64,000 nt of DNA from Marinibaculum pumilum (GCF_042646425.1 NZ_JBHRTR010000027.1:62001-126000), one strand, 5' to 3'. Shown: positions 1 through 8,996, numbered from the stretch's first letter. A program made the numbers and translations. The notes: generated from the sequence alone by a model not told the origin.

Positions 1-577
1 CGATGGTCTTCAGCGCGGTGCGGCGCACGCCGGCCGCCGACAGGTCGACCAGGAAGAGGGAGACGCCGTCGCCGTCGCGCGCGGCCACGATGCAGAAGTC
101 GGCGATGCCGCCGTCGGCGACCGGGGCCTTGGCGCCGGACAACCGGTCCCCCTCGACACGGGCCTGCACCTTTTCGGCGGACATCCGTCCCCGGCCTTCC
201 GCGATGGCGAAACAGCCGATCGCCTCGCCGGCCGCGAGCTTCGGCAGCCAGGCCGCCTTCTGTGCCTCGGAGCCGGCCTGCATCAGGCATTCGGCGGCGA
301 GGTAGATCGACGAGGCGACGGGCACCGGCGCCAGCGCCCGCCCCAGTTCCTCGGCCAGGACGCAAAGCTCCAGATGGCCCAGGCCGACCCCGCCATATTC
401 CTCCGGGATCGCCGAACCCAGCACGCCGAGTTCGGCCAGGCCCGCATAGAGCGCGGCGTGGTATTCGGCCTCGCCCTCCAGCACCGCGCGTACCGCGGCC
501 GGCGGGCAGCGCTGCTCCAGGAAGCGGCGCACCTGGTCGCGCAGCAGCTTCTGCTCGTCGGAAAAATCGAGGTTCAT
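1..577 (-). CDS. acyl-CoA dehydrogenase, N-terminal part (runs off window)
   Basis: The first 192 residues of an acyl-CoA dehydrogenase, a FAD enzyme that introduces a double bond between C2 and C3 of an acyl-CoA. The start MNLDFSDEQKLLRDQVRRFL is the typical helical N-domain opening. It is followed by the family motif LGSAIPEEYGGVGLG and by CFAIAEG, the beginning of the middle beta domain. The C-terminal FAD and catalytic-base region lies beyond base 1. The ATG at 575-577 is the natural start. It is the first gene in the transcription direction of nothing else visible here, followed in the window only by genes upstream of it on the same strand. The substrate cannot be told from this half. 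Confidence 0.88.
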   Translation of the reverse strand, partial: MNLDFSDEQKLLRDQVRRFLEQRCPPAAVRAVLEGEAEYHAALYAGLAELGVLGSAIPEEYGGVGLGHLELCVLAEELGRALAPVPVASSIYLAAECLMQAGSEAQKAAWLPKLAAGEAIGCFAIAEGRGRMSAEKVQARVEGDRLSGAKAPVADGGIADFCIVAARDGDGVSLFLVDLSAAGVRRTALKTI

Positions 578-686
578 CTTTGCGTCATCCTCCCACTCGT
601 CGCGGCGCCTGCGCACGGCCGGCTGCCGGACGGCCGGATTCTAGCCGGCTCCGCCCAGGGTGTCCCGGCAACACTCTCTGCGGGCG

Positions 687-1076
687 TCAGATCTCCGCAT
701 AGATCTCCAGCAGGTTGCCGTCCGGGTCGTGGAAAAAGATCGTCCGGTGCCCGAAGGCGTGGTCGGTCGGCGGCGCCACCAGGGCAACCCCCTTGCCTTC
801 CAGCGCGGCGGCACAGTCGGCGACCCCCTGCGGCGAGACGCGGAAGGCCAGCTGCAGCAGCGGGCCGGCCTGCGCCGGCGGCGGGTCGCCGAAGCGGCCG
901 CCATGCACCGCCAGCGCCAGGGTGTTGTCGCCGACCCGGAATTCGACCCAATGGTCGCTGAGGACCCGCAGCAGCGGGAATTCCATTACCGTCTCGTAGA
1001 AATGACGCATCGCCGCCATGTCGCGGACGAAGATCACGCTGTAGTCGATCTGCCGGATCTCGCGCAGGGCCTGCAT
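687..1076 (-). CDS. VOC-fold (glyoxalase/bleomycin-resistance type) protein
   Basis: A 129-residue single VOC domain. It opens with IRQIDYSVIFVRDMAAMRHFYE and closes with the hallmark FHDPDGNLLEIYAEI, whose Glu is the usual metal ligand. The residue where many family members have His (DH at the first strand) is Tyr, so metal binding may differ from glyoxalase I. The open frame extends further upstream in low-complexity arginine-rich sequence, so the ATG at 1074-1076 (MQALREIRQ) is chosen as start. It lies 56 bases downstream of the dehalogenase-like gene on the same strand. Substrate unknown; members include dioxygenases, isomerases and binding proteins. Confidence 0.8.
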   Translation of the reverse strand: MQALREIRQIDYSVIFVRDMAAMRHFYETVMEFPLLRVLSDHWVEFRVGDNTLALAVHGGRFGDPPPAQAGPLLQLAFRVSPQGVADCAAALEGKGVALVAPPTDHAFGHRTIFFHDPDGNLLEIYAEI

Positions 1077-1132
1077 ACCGTCTTTCCCCTTGTCCCCCGT
1101 CCTTTCCCCTCGTCCCCCGTCGCGGCACCGGC

Positions 1133-1858
1133 TCAGCCGGCGGCCCGCTCCGCCTTGTGGGCCGCCACCAGGGCGGCGAGGCTGTCGAACCGGAAGGCCA
1201 GGCGCGGCATCTCCGCCGGCGCGCCGGTGGCGCCGGCGCCGTCCTGGCCGTGGCGGCGGTCGATCCAGCAATTGGCCAGGCCGATCTCGTTCGCCGGCCC
1301 GTGGTCATGCACCAGGCTCTGCGCCACATGCAGGATCTCGCCGGCGCCGAAACCGCGTCGCTCCAGTGCGGCCAGCATGTAGCGGAAATTGCGCAGGTCG
1401 GGCTTGTAGCTGCCGATATCCTCCGCGGTGTAGACCGCGTCGAAGGCGATGCCCATGCGCCGCAGGGAACCGGTCAGGCTCTCATTGTCGACATTGCTCA
1501 GCACCGCCAGGCGGTAATGGTCCGCCAGGTAGCGCAGCGCAGCCGGCACGTCGTCGAAGGCCGGCCAGTGCTTCACCGAGCGGCCGAAGGCCAGGCATTC
1601 CTCCCAGCTGGCATGGACACCCCATTCCTCGGTGACCCGCTTGGCCACCACCGCCAGCAGGTCGGCATAGCGGGCCGCCGGCGTGGTGCGCTGCTGCACG
1701 ATCTCCCAGGCGGCGAAGCGGTCGAGCACCGCTTCGCGCGGGATCTCCCGGCCGGCACGTGCCGCCAAAGGCGCCAGGGCTGCATGCAGGCCGGTCTCCC
1801 AGTCGATGAGGGTGCCGTACATGTCGAAGGTCAGCACCTTGAACTCGCCCAGATGCAT
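1133..1858 (-). CDS. haloacid dehalogenase type II family hydrolase
   Basis: A 241-residue HAD hydrolase of the L-2-haloacid dehalogenase (type II) branch. Motif I is LTFDMYGTLIDWETG, with the nucleophile in FDMYGT. Motif II is in LAVLSNVDN, and the conserved late segment is LHVAQSLVHDHGPANEIGL. Members hydrolyse 2-haloacids or phosphoesters; sequence alone does not tell which. The start at 1856-1858 (MHLGEFKVLTFD) is preceded on the minus strand by a GGGAGGA ribosome site. The open frame continues far upstream, but that part is a shadow of tonB. It lies 70 bases downstream of the tonB gene on the same strand and may be cotranscribed with the VOC gene. Confidence 0.85.
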   Translation of the reverse strand: MHLGEFKVLTFDMYGTLIDWETGLHAALAPLAARAGREIPREAVLDRFAAWEIVQQRTTPAARYADLLAVVAKRVTEEWGVHASWEECLAFGRSVKHWPAFDDVPAALRYLADHYRLAVLSNVDNESLTGSLRRMGIAFDAVYTAEDIGSYKPDLRNFRYMLAALERRGFGAGEILHVAQSLVHDHGPANEIGLANCWIDRRHGQDGAGATGAPAEMPRLAFRFDSLAALVAAHKAERAAG

Positions 1859-1928
1859 TCGGTCCTCCCGCATCCTGCCCGCCCCATCGCCCGCCGCCCT
1901 GCCCCAAGCCTGCCGGTCGGAACCGCCC

Positions 1929-2993
1929 CTACCGGTCGAAACGGATGGGCACTTCCAGGTCCAGCCGCTCTGCCGCGATCCCGGGCGGGAAGGGCGGCAG
2001 CGGTGCCACCCGATACAAGAGATCCAGCGCCTCCCTGTCCAGGATCTCGTGGCCGGAGGAGCGGATGACCCGGCCGCCCAGGACGCGGCCGCTGCGATGC
2101 AGGCTGAACCCCAGGAGAACGACCCCCTGCAGGCGGTCCGCCAGCGCCGCCGCCGGATAGCGGCGGCTGCGCTGAAGGATGCCCTGCAGCCGCGACAGGT
2201 AGCCGTCCAGCAGGGCCCGCCCTTCGCCGCTGCCCCCAAGGCCCGGAACGGCGGGGGCGGAAGCGGCGGGGCCTGGAACGGCGGGGGCCGCGGATGGCGA
2301 TGCCGGCAGGTCCTGCAGCCCGCCGGGCCGCGGCGCCAGGCCGGAGATCGAGCCGGCTGCGGAGCCGCCGGCATCGCGGTCGCCGGCCGGCACCGCCGCA
2401 ACGGGCGAATCCGCCTGTTCCAGATGCTGCGGTCGCGCCCGGGGGCGCGGGGCCGGGCCGGCAATGCCGGCGGATGTCGCCCCCTCCGCCGCCCGGCCCG
2501 CCGGGTCCGCCGCCGGCGCGCCCGAAGCGTTGGCGTGAGGAGCGTTGGTCGCGGGGGCGACAGTGTCAGGCGCAGCGGGGTCGGGCGCGGCGGGGTCGGG
2601 CGCGGCGGGTTCAGGCGCGATGCTCGGCGCCGGTCGCACCTCCGCCATCGGCGCCGTGACCGGCGGTGCGGGCAGCGGACCGGCCCCGCCCTCTGGCGGG
2701 GCCGTAGGAGAGGCCGGGAGGGCGGAGGATGGGGCTGACGGGGGGTCCAAAGCTCGATCCGCGGAAACGCCCGGCCGCGCCAGGGTCACCGGGCTACCAC
2801 GCCCCAGGGTTGCGAGCGAGATCCGCATCTCCGGCTGGCCGGCATCCGAAGCCGGCAGCAGCGGCAGGTCCCATGACAGGCCCAGCACGCCCAGATGGAT
2901 GGCCGTGGCCAGGACCGCGGCCGCCAGCCAGCCGGCCGTACCGAACCGGGCCGGCAGCGCGGCTTCGCCCCCGCTGGCGGACACGGTCGTCAT
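1929..2993 (-). CDS. tonB: TonB-family energy transducer
   Basis: A 354-residue TonB-like protein that would couple the inner-membrane proton-driven ExbB/ExbD motor to outer-membrane receptors. It has one N-terminal membrane anchor at about 20-42 (GWLAAAVLATAIHLGVLGL). A long Pro/Ala-rich periplasmic linker with AAPDPAAPDPAAPD repeats follows. The C-terminal TonB domain, from about residue 265, contains YLSRLQGILQRSRRYPAAA, GVVLLGFSLHRSG and the closing beta strand LDLEVPIRFDR. It is the last gene of exbB-exbD-exbD-tonB, 13 bases after the second exbD. No TonB-dependent receptor is in the window, so the ligand is unknown. Confidence 0.88.
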   Translation of the reverse strand: MTTVSASGGEAALPARFGTAGWLAAAVLATAIHLGVLGLSWDLPLLPASDAGQPEMRISLATLGRGSPVTLARPGVSADRALDPPSAPSSALPASPTAPPEGGAGPLPAPPVTAPMAEVRPAPSIAPEPAAPDPAAPDPAAPDTVAPATNAPHANASGAPAADPAGRAAEGATSAGIAGPAPRPRARPQHLEQADSPVAAVPAGDRDAGGSAAGSISGLAPRPGGLQDLPASPSAAPAVPGPAASAPAVPGLGGSGEGRALLDGYLSRLQGILQRSRRYPAAALADRLQGVVLLGFSLHRSGRVLGGRVIRSSGHEILDREALDLLYRVAPLPPFPPGIAAERLDLEVPIRFDR

Positions 2994-3006
2994 GCGACGG
3001 GCGCTG

Positions 3007-3513
3007 TCATCGTGCGGAAGCGGGTGCGGCAGCGGGCGCGGCGGCGCGCGTGACCAGCACCACCTCTCCGACCCCGGCGGTCCGCAGCCGCTCCAGCAGC
3101 CGCATCAGGCCACCGGCATCGGCTCCGCCGTCGACCCGCAGGCGCAGTACCGCCGGCGGTTCGGTAAGCGCGGCCAGGGCCGCCTCCAGGTCGCGGCTGG
3201 TCGTGACGGGCGCGCCACCGGCGGCGACACCCGGGGCCGCGACATCCGGGGCGACGGCGACCGGACTGCCGTCCAGCGCCATGCGGCCGTCAGCGGCGAT
3301 CAGCAGTTCCGGTATCTCGCTCTCCGCCAGGGGCGGCGCCATGCCGGGAGGCGGCGAGACCGGGAAGGGATCCGCGGCGCTGATCGCCCCCGCCATGACG
3401 AAGAAGGCCAGCAGGAGGAAGGCGATATTGACCAGGGACAGGCTGCCATCGTCGCCGCCGGTTCCGTCGCCGGTGGCGGCCGCGTCCTCCGTGCCGCGCC
3501 GCAGGCTTCGCAT
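3007..3513 (-). CDS. exbD2: ExbD/TolR-like protein with Asn in place of the membrane Asp
   Basis: A 168-residue second ExbD-like protein. The single membrane helix SLSLVNIAFLLLAFFVMAGA is followed by a periplasmic domain with the ExbD-type repeats ELLIAADGRMALDG and LRLRVDGGADAGGLMRLLERL. In ExbD, TolR and MotB the helix carries an essential Asp that binds the proton. Here the aligned residue is Asn29, and the preceding Pro is also missing. It starts 8 bases after the first exbD stop. It may form a mixed dimer with the first ExbD; that is inference. Confidence 0.82.
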   Translation of the reverse strand: MRSLRRGTEDAAATGDGTGGDDGSLSLVNIAFLLLAFFVMAGAISAADPFPVSPPPGMAPPLAESEIPELLIAADGRMALDGSPVAVAPDVAAPGVAAGGAPVTTSRDLEAALAALTEPPAVLRLRVDGGADAGGLMRLLERLRTAGVGEVVLVTRAAAPAAAPASAR

Positions 3514-3521
3514 GGTCCGGC

Positions 3522-3971
3522 TCAGCGCGTTGCGCCGCCGGCCGAAGGGGCCAGCAGGATGTCTGCCGCGCCGGCGGCCTTCAGGTCTTCCAGCAGCGCG
3601 ACCAGGGCGGCCACCTTGGCCCCCTGTTCTGCGGCAACTGAAAACCGTAGCGAACGATCGGTCGTGACTTTCTGTGCATCCGTTACGAAGGCACGCAGTT
3701 CCGCCGCCGTCGCGCGGCGTCCATCGAGGGAAATGTCGTTGTTTGCCAGAAGGATAATCGAAATGTCCGACCGGTCGTTTTTTTCTCCTGCCCGATCTCC
3801 GTCCACCTGACTCCCGGCGGCTTCCGCCGGCCCCAGCGCCAGATTGAAGCCGTTCCACAGGTCGAAACGGCTGGCCAGCATGAAGAAGATCAGCAGGATG
3901 AAGACCACGTCGATCAGCGGGGTCAGCGCGATCGCCGCCCCGGGCAGGGGGGCCGGCCGGCGCAGCCTCAC
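3522..3971 (-). CDS. exbD: ExbD proton-channel subunit
   Basis: A 149-residue ExbD. The N-terminus VRLRRPAPLPGAAIALTPLI leads into the helix PLIDVVFILLIFFMLASRF, which keeps the essential Asp (Asp21). The periplasmic domain has DISIILLANNDISLDGRRA, the usual ExbD core. The start is a GTG at 3969-3971 that shares GTGA with the exbB stop, so translation is probably coupled to exbB. No in-frame ATG lies near, and the residues after GTG match the family N-terminus. Together with ExbB it forms the proton-driven stator that powers TonB. Confidence 0.9.
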   Translation of the reverse strand: MRLRRPAPLPGAAIALTPLIDVVFILLIFFMLASRFDLWNGFNLALGPAEAAGSQVDGDRAGEKNDRSDISIILLANNDISLDGRRATAAELRAFVTDAQKVTTDRSLRFSVAAEQGAKVAALVALLEDLKAAGAADILLAPSAGGATR

Positions 3972-4585
3972 CGGCCCGGCTCCGGCGGCAGCAGCGCGGC
4001 GGCGACATCCTCCAGCGCCCGCGCGGTGCGTTCCGTGACCGACTGGAACAGGGCCAGGAAGGCGGAGGCCGGGATCGCCACCGCCAGGCCGGCGGCGGTG
4101 GTCAGCAGCGCCGCCCAGATGCCGCCCGACAGCTGCCCGGGATCGATCTGGCGACCCGAGGCTTCCAGTTCCTGGAACGCCTCGATCATGCCCAGCACCG
4201 TGCCGAACAGGCCGAGCAGCGGCGCCGTCGCGGTGACGAAGGCGAGGAGCCGCAGGCCGCCGCGCACCCGGTCGAGCGCCGCCTGCGCCCGGCGCTCCGC
4301 CGCCACATGCAGCTCCGCCGCGCCGGCCGGCTGTTTCTGGCCCCGCATCCGACAGATCCAGGCGGCCAGCGCCGCCGCAGGATGGGGCACGGCGGCGGCG
4401 GCCTCGGCGGCGTCCAGCCAGCGGCCCTTCGCCGCCAGTGCCACCGCGGGCGCGGCCGGATCGCTGCGCCACAGACGCCATGCCGCCAGCTGCCAGAGCT
4501 TCGCCAGGACCACCGTGAGAGCCAGCACCGACAGGACGGCCAGCACGATGACGACCGGCCCGCCGGCGGAGATCAGCCCCTGCAT
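3968..4585 (-). CDS. exbB: ExbB/MotA/TolQ-family proton-channel protein
   Basis: A 205-residue ExbB with three membrane helices: about residues 8-30 (VVIVLAVLSVLALTVVLAKLW), 115-135 (LAFVTATAPLLGLFGTVLGMI) and 155-178 (AALLTTAAGLAVAIPASAFLAL). The family signature A-P-L-L-G-L-F-G-T-V-x-G-M-I is intact, as is LTTAAGLAVAIPA, where the channel Thr residues sit. The ATG at 4583-4585 has a GGGAGGG ribosome site 6-7 bases upstream. It is the first gene of the operon. The 219 bases between it and the divergent DUF427 gene must hold its promoter; I could not pick a convincing -35/-10 pair or Fur box there. Confidence 0.92.
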   Translation of the reverse strand: MQGLISAGGPVVIVLAVLSVLALTVVLAKLWQLAAWRLWRSDPAAPAVALAAKGRWLDAAEAAAAVPHPAAALAAWICRMRGQKQPAGAAELHVAAERRAQAALDRVRGGLRLLAFVTATAPLLGLFGTVLGMIEAFQELEASGRQIDPGQLSGGIWAALLTTAAGLAVAIPASAFLALFQSVTERTARALEDVAAALLPPEPGR

Positions 4586-4804
4586 GACCGTCCCTCCCGG
4601 TTCCCGGCCCCGCAGCGGTACCTGAGGATGCCGTCCGGATGGCCACCCTTGCATTGGCGTCCGCGGCGCGCACATGTATTAAGGAGAGACACCAGCCCAG
4701 ATATCCCCTTTGGGAACCGGCTGCCCGACGGCATGCGGCGCATGCGTCCGGCGGACCGGGACGTTTTTGTTTGTGTTTGACCAACCGATACAGGAGGGAA
4801 AGTC

Positions 4805-5200
4805 ATGGCTTCCAGCAATCCCGGCCCCGGCTATGCCAAGGATCCGGAGCATAAGGTGGCGCTGTCGCCGAGCAACAAGCGGGTGCGCGCCATGCTCAAC
4901 GGCCTCACCATCGCCGACACCACCAACGCGCTGGTGATGGAAGAGAGCGGCTACGATCCGGTCTACTATGTGCCGATCGGCGATGTCCGCATGGAGCTGG
5001 CGACCGAGACCGAGCATCACACCTACTGCCCCTACAAGGGCGAGGCCTCCTACTGGAGCTTTGCCGCGATCGGGGTCAGCGCCGAGAACGCCGCCTGGGG
5101 CTACAAGCTGCCCTATGACGAGGTGAGCGCCCTGAAGGGCCATCTGGCGTTCTATCCGGCGAAGGTCGACAAGCTCGAGGTCCTGGACGCGGCCGCCTGA
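4805..5200 (+). CDS. DUF427 domain protein
   Basis: A 131-residue cytosolic protein of the DUF427 family, widespread in proteobacteria and actinobacteria and of unknown biochemical function. Family features visible are VRAMLNGLTIADTTNALVM, the YYVPIGDVRMEL segment and the HHTYCPYKGEASYWS core, followed by ENAAWGYKLPYDEVSALKGH and FYPAKVD. The ATG at 4805 has a strong CAGGAGGG ribosome site. It is a monocistronic unit divergent from exbB and convergent with the PPOX gene; a GC hairpin lies between the two stops. No membrane segment or signal peptide. Confidence 0.88.
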   Translation: MASSNPGPGYAKDPEHKVALSPSNKRVRAMLNGLTIADTTNALVMEESGYDPVYYVPIGDVRMELATETEHHTYCPYKGEASYWSFAAIGVSAENAAWGYKLPYDEVSALKGHLAFYPAKVDKLEVLDAAA

Positions 5201-5334
5201 ACGGGCGCGCCGGACCACGACGCCGTCGCGACGGACCCGCGGCGCACCAAGGCGCCGGTGGCTAGCCTGCCACCCGGTATGCTGCCTTGGGCTGCCCTGC
5301 CGCAGGTCCCGCGGCCGGCCAGGCGCCTGCCGCG

Positions 5335-5363
5335 CCCGGCGCGCCCCTTCCGGGCGCGCCGGG
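5335..5363. terminator. GC-rich hairpin between convergent genes
   Basis: A perfect 12-bp inverted repeat, arms 5335-5346 and 5352-5363, around a 5-base loop. It sits between the converging stop codons of the DUF427 gene and the PPOX gene, 10 bases past the stop of the latter. There is no T-run on either strand. It is probably a bidirectional transcription barrier or an mRNA 3' end protector rather than a textbook intrinsic terminator. Confidence 0.6.
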
Positions 5364-5373
5364 CGGGCGCCGA

Positions 5374-6030
5374 TCAGTACAATTCCTCGCGGTAGTTCGT
5401 TTCCAGCCGCTCGTTGACCGCCGCCGGATCGGCGGTCCTGTCCTTCATCGCGAACAGCTGGCCCGGTGTCGGCATGTCGCCCTTCGTCACCTGGCTCTCC
5501 GCCGCCCAGAGCTTCGAGCGGATCAGAGCCTTGCCGCAATGGATGAAGGCTTCCTCCACGTCCACCAGGGTCACCGTGACCGGCGCCTTGCCCTGCACCG
5601 CGAAGCGGGCACAGAGGTCCGGGTCGGTGGTGATCCGCGCCTTGCCGTTCACCCGCAGGGTTTCCCGGTAGCCGGGGATGATGAACAGCAGCCCGATATT
5701 CGGGTTCTGCAGCAGGTTCTCCAGCCCGTCGAGCCGGTTGTTGCCCTTGCGGTCGGGGATCGCCAGCGTCTTCTCGTCCAGGATCGCCACGAAGCCCGGC
5801 GCATCGCCCTTGGGCGAGACATCCTGCCGGCCGTCGGCATGGGCGGTGGAGATCACCACGAACGGCGCCCGCTCGATCATCGTGGCGCACATCTCGTCGA
5901 TCCGGGTCACCACCTTCTCCAGCGCGAGCTTCATTGGCTCGCCGTACAGTGCCCGCAAGGCGGCCCTGTCGGTGATCTGGTGCTTGTCCGGGGACCGGTT
6001 GTCGGCGGGAATCGTCTGGCTTTGTGACAT
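5374..6030 (-). CDS. PPOX-fold FMN-binding protein (pyridoxamine oxidase-like)
   Basis: A 218-residue split-barrel flavoprotein of the pyridoxamine 5'-phosphate oxidase superfamily, in the subgroup annotated as MSMEG_1061-type FMN-dependent PPOX proteins. The core reads APFVVISTAHADGRQDVSPK, then GDAPGFVAILDEKTLAIPDR, then NPNIGLLFIIPGYRETLRVNG. These are the FMN-binding barrel strands. The C-terminal segment EEAFIHCGKALIRSKLW is typical of the subgroup. The ATG at 6028-6030 has a GAGG ribosome site 5 bases upstream. The open frame extends upstream, but that sequence is a shadow of the polA leader. Substrate unknown. Confidence 0.85.
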   Translation of the reverse strand: MSQSQTIPADNRSPDKHQITDRAALRALYGEPMKLALEKVVTRIDEMCATMIERAPFVVISTAHADGRQDVSPKGDAPGFVAILDEKTLAIPDRKGNNRLDGLENLLQNPNIGLLFIIPGYRETLRVNGKARITTDPDLCARFAVQGKAPVTVTLVDVEEAFIHCGKALIRSKLWAAESQVTKGDMPTPGQLFAMKDRTADPAAVNERLETNYREELY

Positions 6031-6155
6031 GGTGCCTCGCTCAGGGCTGCACCCGCGGCGCGGCCGGGCAGCGGCCCGGCGCGGCGGGACGAAAGTGCGT
6101 GCCGCTGGCAGAAACTTGCGTTTCGCCATCCCGGCGGCTGGGGCATAGTAGCGCC

Positions 6156-8996
6156 ATGGCCGACAACGCGACACTCTCCCCCGCAGCGCAGCGCGATGGC
6201 GCGACCCGCCACCGCCTCTACCTGGTGGACGGTTCCGGATACATCTTCCGGGCCTATCACGCCCTGCCGCCGCTGACCCGCAAGAGCGACGGCGCCCCCG
6301 TCGGCGCCGTCTCCGGCTTCTGCAACATGCTGAACAAGCTGCTGGAGGATGCCGCCGCCGACGGACGGGTCAGCCATATCGCGGTGATCTTCGACGCCGC
6401 CCGCGCCACCTTCCGCAACGACATCTATCCCGACTACAAGGCCAACCGCGACGAACCGCCGGAGGACCTGGTGCCGCAGTTCGCCATGATCCGGGAGGCC
6501 TGCGGCGCCTTCTCCCTGCCGGCGATCGAGATGGAGGGGTTCGAGGCCGACGACCTGATCGCCACTTTTGCGAAGCGGGCCCGGGCGGAAGGCGCGGACG
6601 TGGTCATCGTCTCCTCCGACAAGGACCTGATGCAGCTGGTGGGCGACGGGGTCTGGCTGCTGGATCCGCTGAAGAACAGGGAACTGCGCGAAAAGGAGGT
6701 GCTGGAGAAGTTCGGCGTCGCCCCCGACAGGGTGGTCGACGTGCAGTCGCTGGCCGGCGATTCCACCGACAATGTGCCCGGTGTGCCCGGCATCGGCATC
6801 AAGACCGCGGCGCAGCTGATCGGCGAATATGGCGACCTGGACGCCCTGCTGGAACGGGCGGCGGAGATCAAGCAGCCGAAGCGGCGGGAGAACCTGATCC
6901 AGTTCGCCGAACAGGCGCGGATCAGCCGCGAGCTGGTGCGCCTGCGCGACGACGTGCCGGTGACGGAACGCCTGGACGACTTCGCGATCCGGCGGGTCGA
7001 CGAAACGAAGCTGATCGGCTTCCTGGACGAGATGGAATTCCGCACCCTGAAGGCCAGGGTGATCAAGGCGCATGGCCTGGAGGCCGCGCAGCCGGAAGAG
7101 GTCGTCGGCCGCGGCGTCGTGCAGGGCGACGGCCATGGCGAGCCGCTGTCCGCGCAGGCACCGGCGGTGGCGAAGACCGACTACCGCCTGGTGCAGGACA
7201 TGGCGGCGCTGCAGGACTGGATCGACCGCGCCACGTCCGCCGGACGGGTCGCGGTGGATACCGAGACGACCGACCTGTCGCCGCGGCGCGCGCGGCTGTG
7301 CGGGGTTTCCCTGGCGGTGGAGCCGGGGGAGGCCTGCTACATTCCCCTGGGTCATGTCTCCGCCGGCGACCTGGCGGACGACCCGACGCCGCCGAAACAG
7401 ATCCCGGAGGCGGAGGCGCTGGCCGCGCTGAAGCCGCTGCTGGAGGATCCGGCGGTCCTGAAGGTCGGCCAGAACATCAAGTACGACATGGTGATGTTCC
7501 TGAAGGCCGGCATCCGGGTGGCGCCGATCGACGACACCATGCTGCTGTCCTATACCGCCGATCCGGGCCATGGCCATGGCATGGACGAGCTGTCGGAACT
7601 GCATCTGGGCCACAGGCCGATCCCCTATGCGGAGGTCTGCGGCAAGGGCAAGGCGCAGATCACCTTCGACCGGGTCGCCCTGGACGCCGCCTGCGCCTAT
7701 GCGGCGGAGGATGCCGACATCACCCTGCGCCTGCACCATGTGCTGCGGCCGATGCTGCTGCGGTCCCGCCGGGTCGCGCTGTACGAGACCCTGGACCGGC
7801 CGCTGGCCACGGTGATCGCCGACATGGAGTTCGCCGGCATCAAGGTCGATCCCGCCGCGCTGCAGCGGCTGTCGGCGGATTTCGCCGAACGCATGACCGC
7901 GCTGGAGGCGGAGATCCAGGAACTGGCCGGGGAACGGTTCAACGTCGGTTCGCCCAAGCAGCTGGGCGAGATCCTGTTCGAGAAGATGAGCCTGCCCGGC
8001 GGCAGGAAGGGCAAGAACGGCGCCTGGGGCACCGGCGCCGACGTGCTGGAGCGGCTGTCGGCGGAAGGCCACGACCTGCCGCGGCGGGTACTGGACTGGC
8101 GCCAGCTGGCGAAGCTGAAAAGCACCTATACCGATACCCTGCAGGCGGAGATCAACGCCGAGACGGGGCGGGTGCATACCTCATTCGCCCTGGCCGCGAC
8201 CTCCACCGGGCGGCTGTCATCGTCGGAACCGAACCTGCAGAACATCCCGGTCCGCACCGAGGAGGGGCGCAAGATCCGCGCCGCCTTCGTCGCCGAACCG
8301 GGGCACAAGCTGGTCAGCGCCGACTATTCCCAGATCGAGCTGCGCATCCTGGCCGACATCGCCGACATCCCGCAGCTGAAGCAGGCCTTCCACGACGGCA
8401 TCGACATCCATGCGCTGACCGCGTCGGAGGTATTCGGCGTGCCGATCGAGGGGATGGACCCGATGGTCCGGCGGTCGGCCAAGGCGATCAACTTCGGCAT
8501 CATCTACGGCATCTCCGCCTTCGGCCTGGCGAACAATCTGGGCATCCCGCAGGGTGAGGCGAAGCGCTTCATCGACGCCTATTTCGAGCGCTATCCCGGG
8601 GTGAAGACCTATATGGACGCCAAGCGCCGGGAGGCGCACGAGCAGGGCTTCGTCACCACCCTCTGGGGGCGGCGCTGCGTGCTGCCGGGGATCAATTCCA
8701 AGAACCCGGCGGAGCGCGCCTTCAACGAGCGCGCGGCGATCAACGCGCCGATCCAGGGCACCGCCGCCGACATCATCAAGCGCGCCATGGTCGCGCTGCC
8801 GCCGGCGATCGCCGAAGCCGGCCTGGCCGCGCGGATGCTGCTGCAGGTGCATGACGAACTGCTGTTCGAGGTGCCGGAGGGCGAGGTCGACAGGACCAAG
8901 ACCCTGGTGGCGAAGGTGATGCAGGGGGCCGCCGACCTCAGCGTGCCGCTGGAGGTCGAGGCCGGCGCCGGCGACAGCTGGGGCCAGGCGCACTGA
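6156..8996 (+). CDS. polA: DNA polymerase I
   Basis: A 946-residue three-domain PolA for Okazaki fragment maturation and repair synthesis. The 5' nuclease domain (about 1-290) shows YLVDGSGYIFRAYHAL, DYKANRDEPPEDL and VSSDKDLMQL. The 3'-5' exonuclease domain (about 330-530) keeps the metal-binding motif VAVDTETTDLSP and NIKYDMVMF, so proofreading should be intact. The polymerase domain has motif A DYSQIELRILADI (Asp near 723), motif B RRSAKAINFGIIYGIS and motif C LQVHDELLFEVPE (His near 899). Length fits the full family. The ATG at 6156 starts MADNATLSP; the frame is open further upstream without a better start. Confidence 0.97.
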   Translation: MADNATLSPAAQRDGATRHRLYLVDGSGYIFRAYHALPPLTRKSDGAPVGAVSGFCNMLNKLLEDAAADGRVSHIAVIFDAARATFRNDIYPDYKANRDEPPEDLVPQFAMIREACGAFSLPAIEMEGFEADDLIATFAKRARAEGADVVIVSSDKDLMQLVGDGVWLLDPLKNRELREKEVLEKFGVAPDRVVDVQSLAGDSTDNVPGVPGIGIKTAAQLIGEYGDLDALLERAAEIKQPKRRENLIQFAEQARISRELVRLRDDVPVTERLDDFAIRRVDETKLIGFLDEMEFRTLKARVIKAHGLEAAQPEEVVGRGVVQGDGHGEPLSAQAPAVAKTDYRLVQDMAALQDWIDRATSAGRVAVDTETTDLSPRRARLCGVSLAVEPGEACYIPLGHVSAGDLADDPTPPKQIPEAEALAALKPLLEDPAVLKVGQNIKYDMVMFLKAGIRVAPIDDTMLLSYTADPGHGHGMDELSELHLGHRPIPYAEVCGKGKAQITFDRVALDAACAYAAEDADITLRLHHVLRPMLLRSRRVALYETLDRPLATVIADMEFAGIKVDPAALQRLSADFAERMTALEAEIQELAGERFNVGSPKQLGEILFEKMSLPGGRKGKNGAWGTGADVLERLSAEGHDLPRRVLDWRQLAKLKSTYTDTLQAEINAETGRVHTSFALAATSTGRLSSSEPNLQNIPVRTEEGRKIRAAFVAEPGHKLVSADYSQIELRILADIADIPQLKQAFHDGIDIHALTASEVFGVPIEGMDPMVRRSAKAINFGIIYGISAFGLANNLGIPQGEAKRFIDAYFERYPGVKTYMDAKRREAHEQGFVTTLWGRRCVLPGINSKNPAERAFNERAAINAPIQGTAADIIKRAMVALPPAIAEAGLAARMLLQVHDELLFEVPEGEVDRTKTLVAKVMQGAADLSVPLEVEAGAGDSWGQAH

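Noticed and set aside
5931..8177. 748-residue minus-strand open frame opposite polA
   Set aside because: Same antisense GC-skew artefact; PolA on the plus strand is complete with all motifs.
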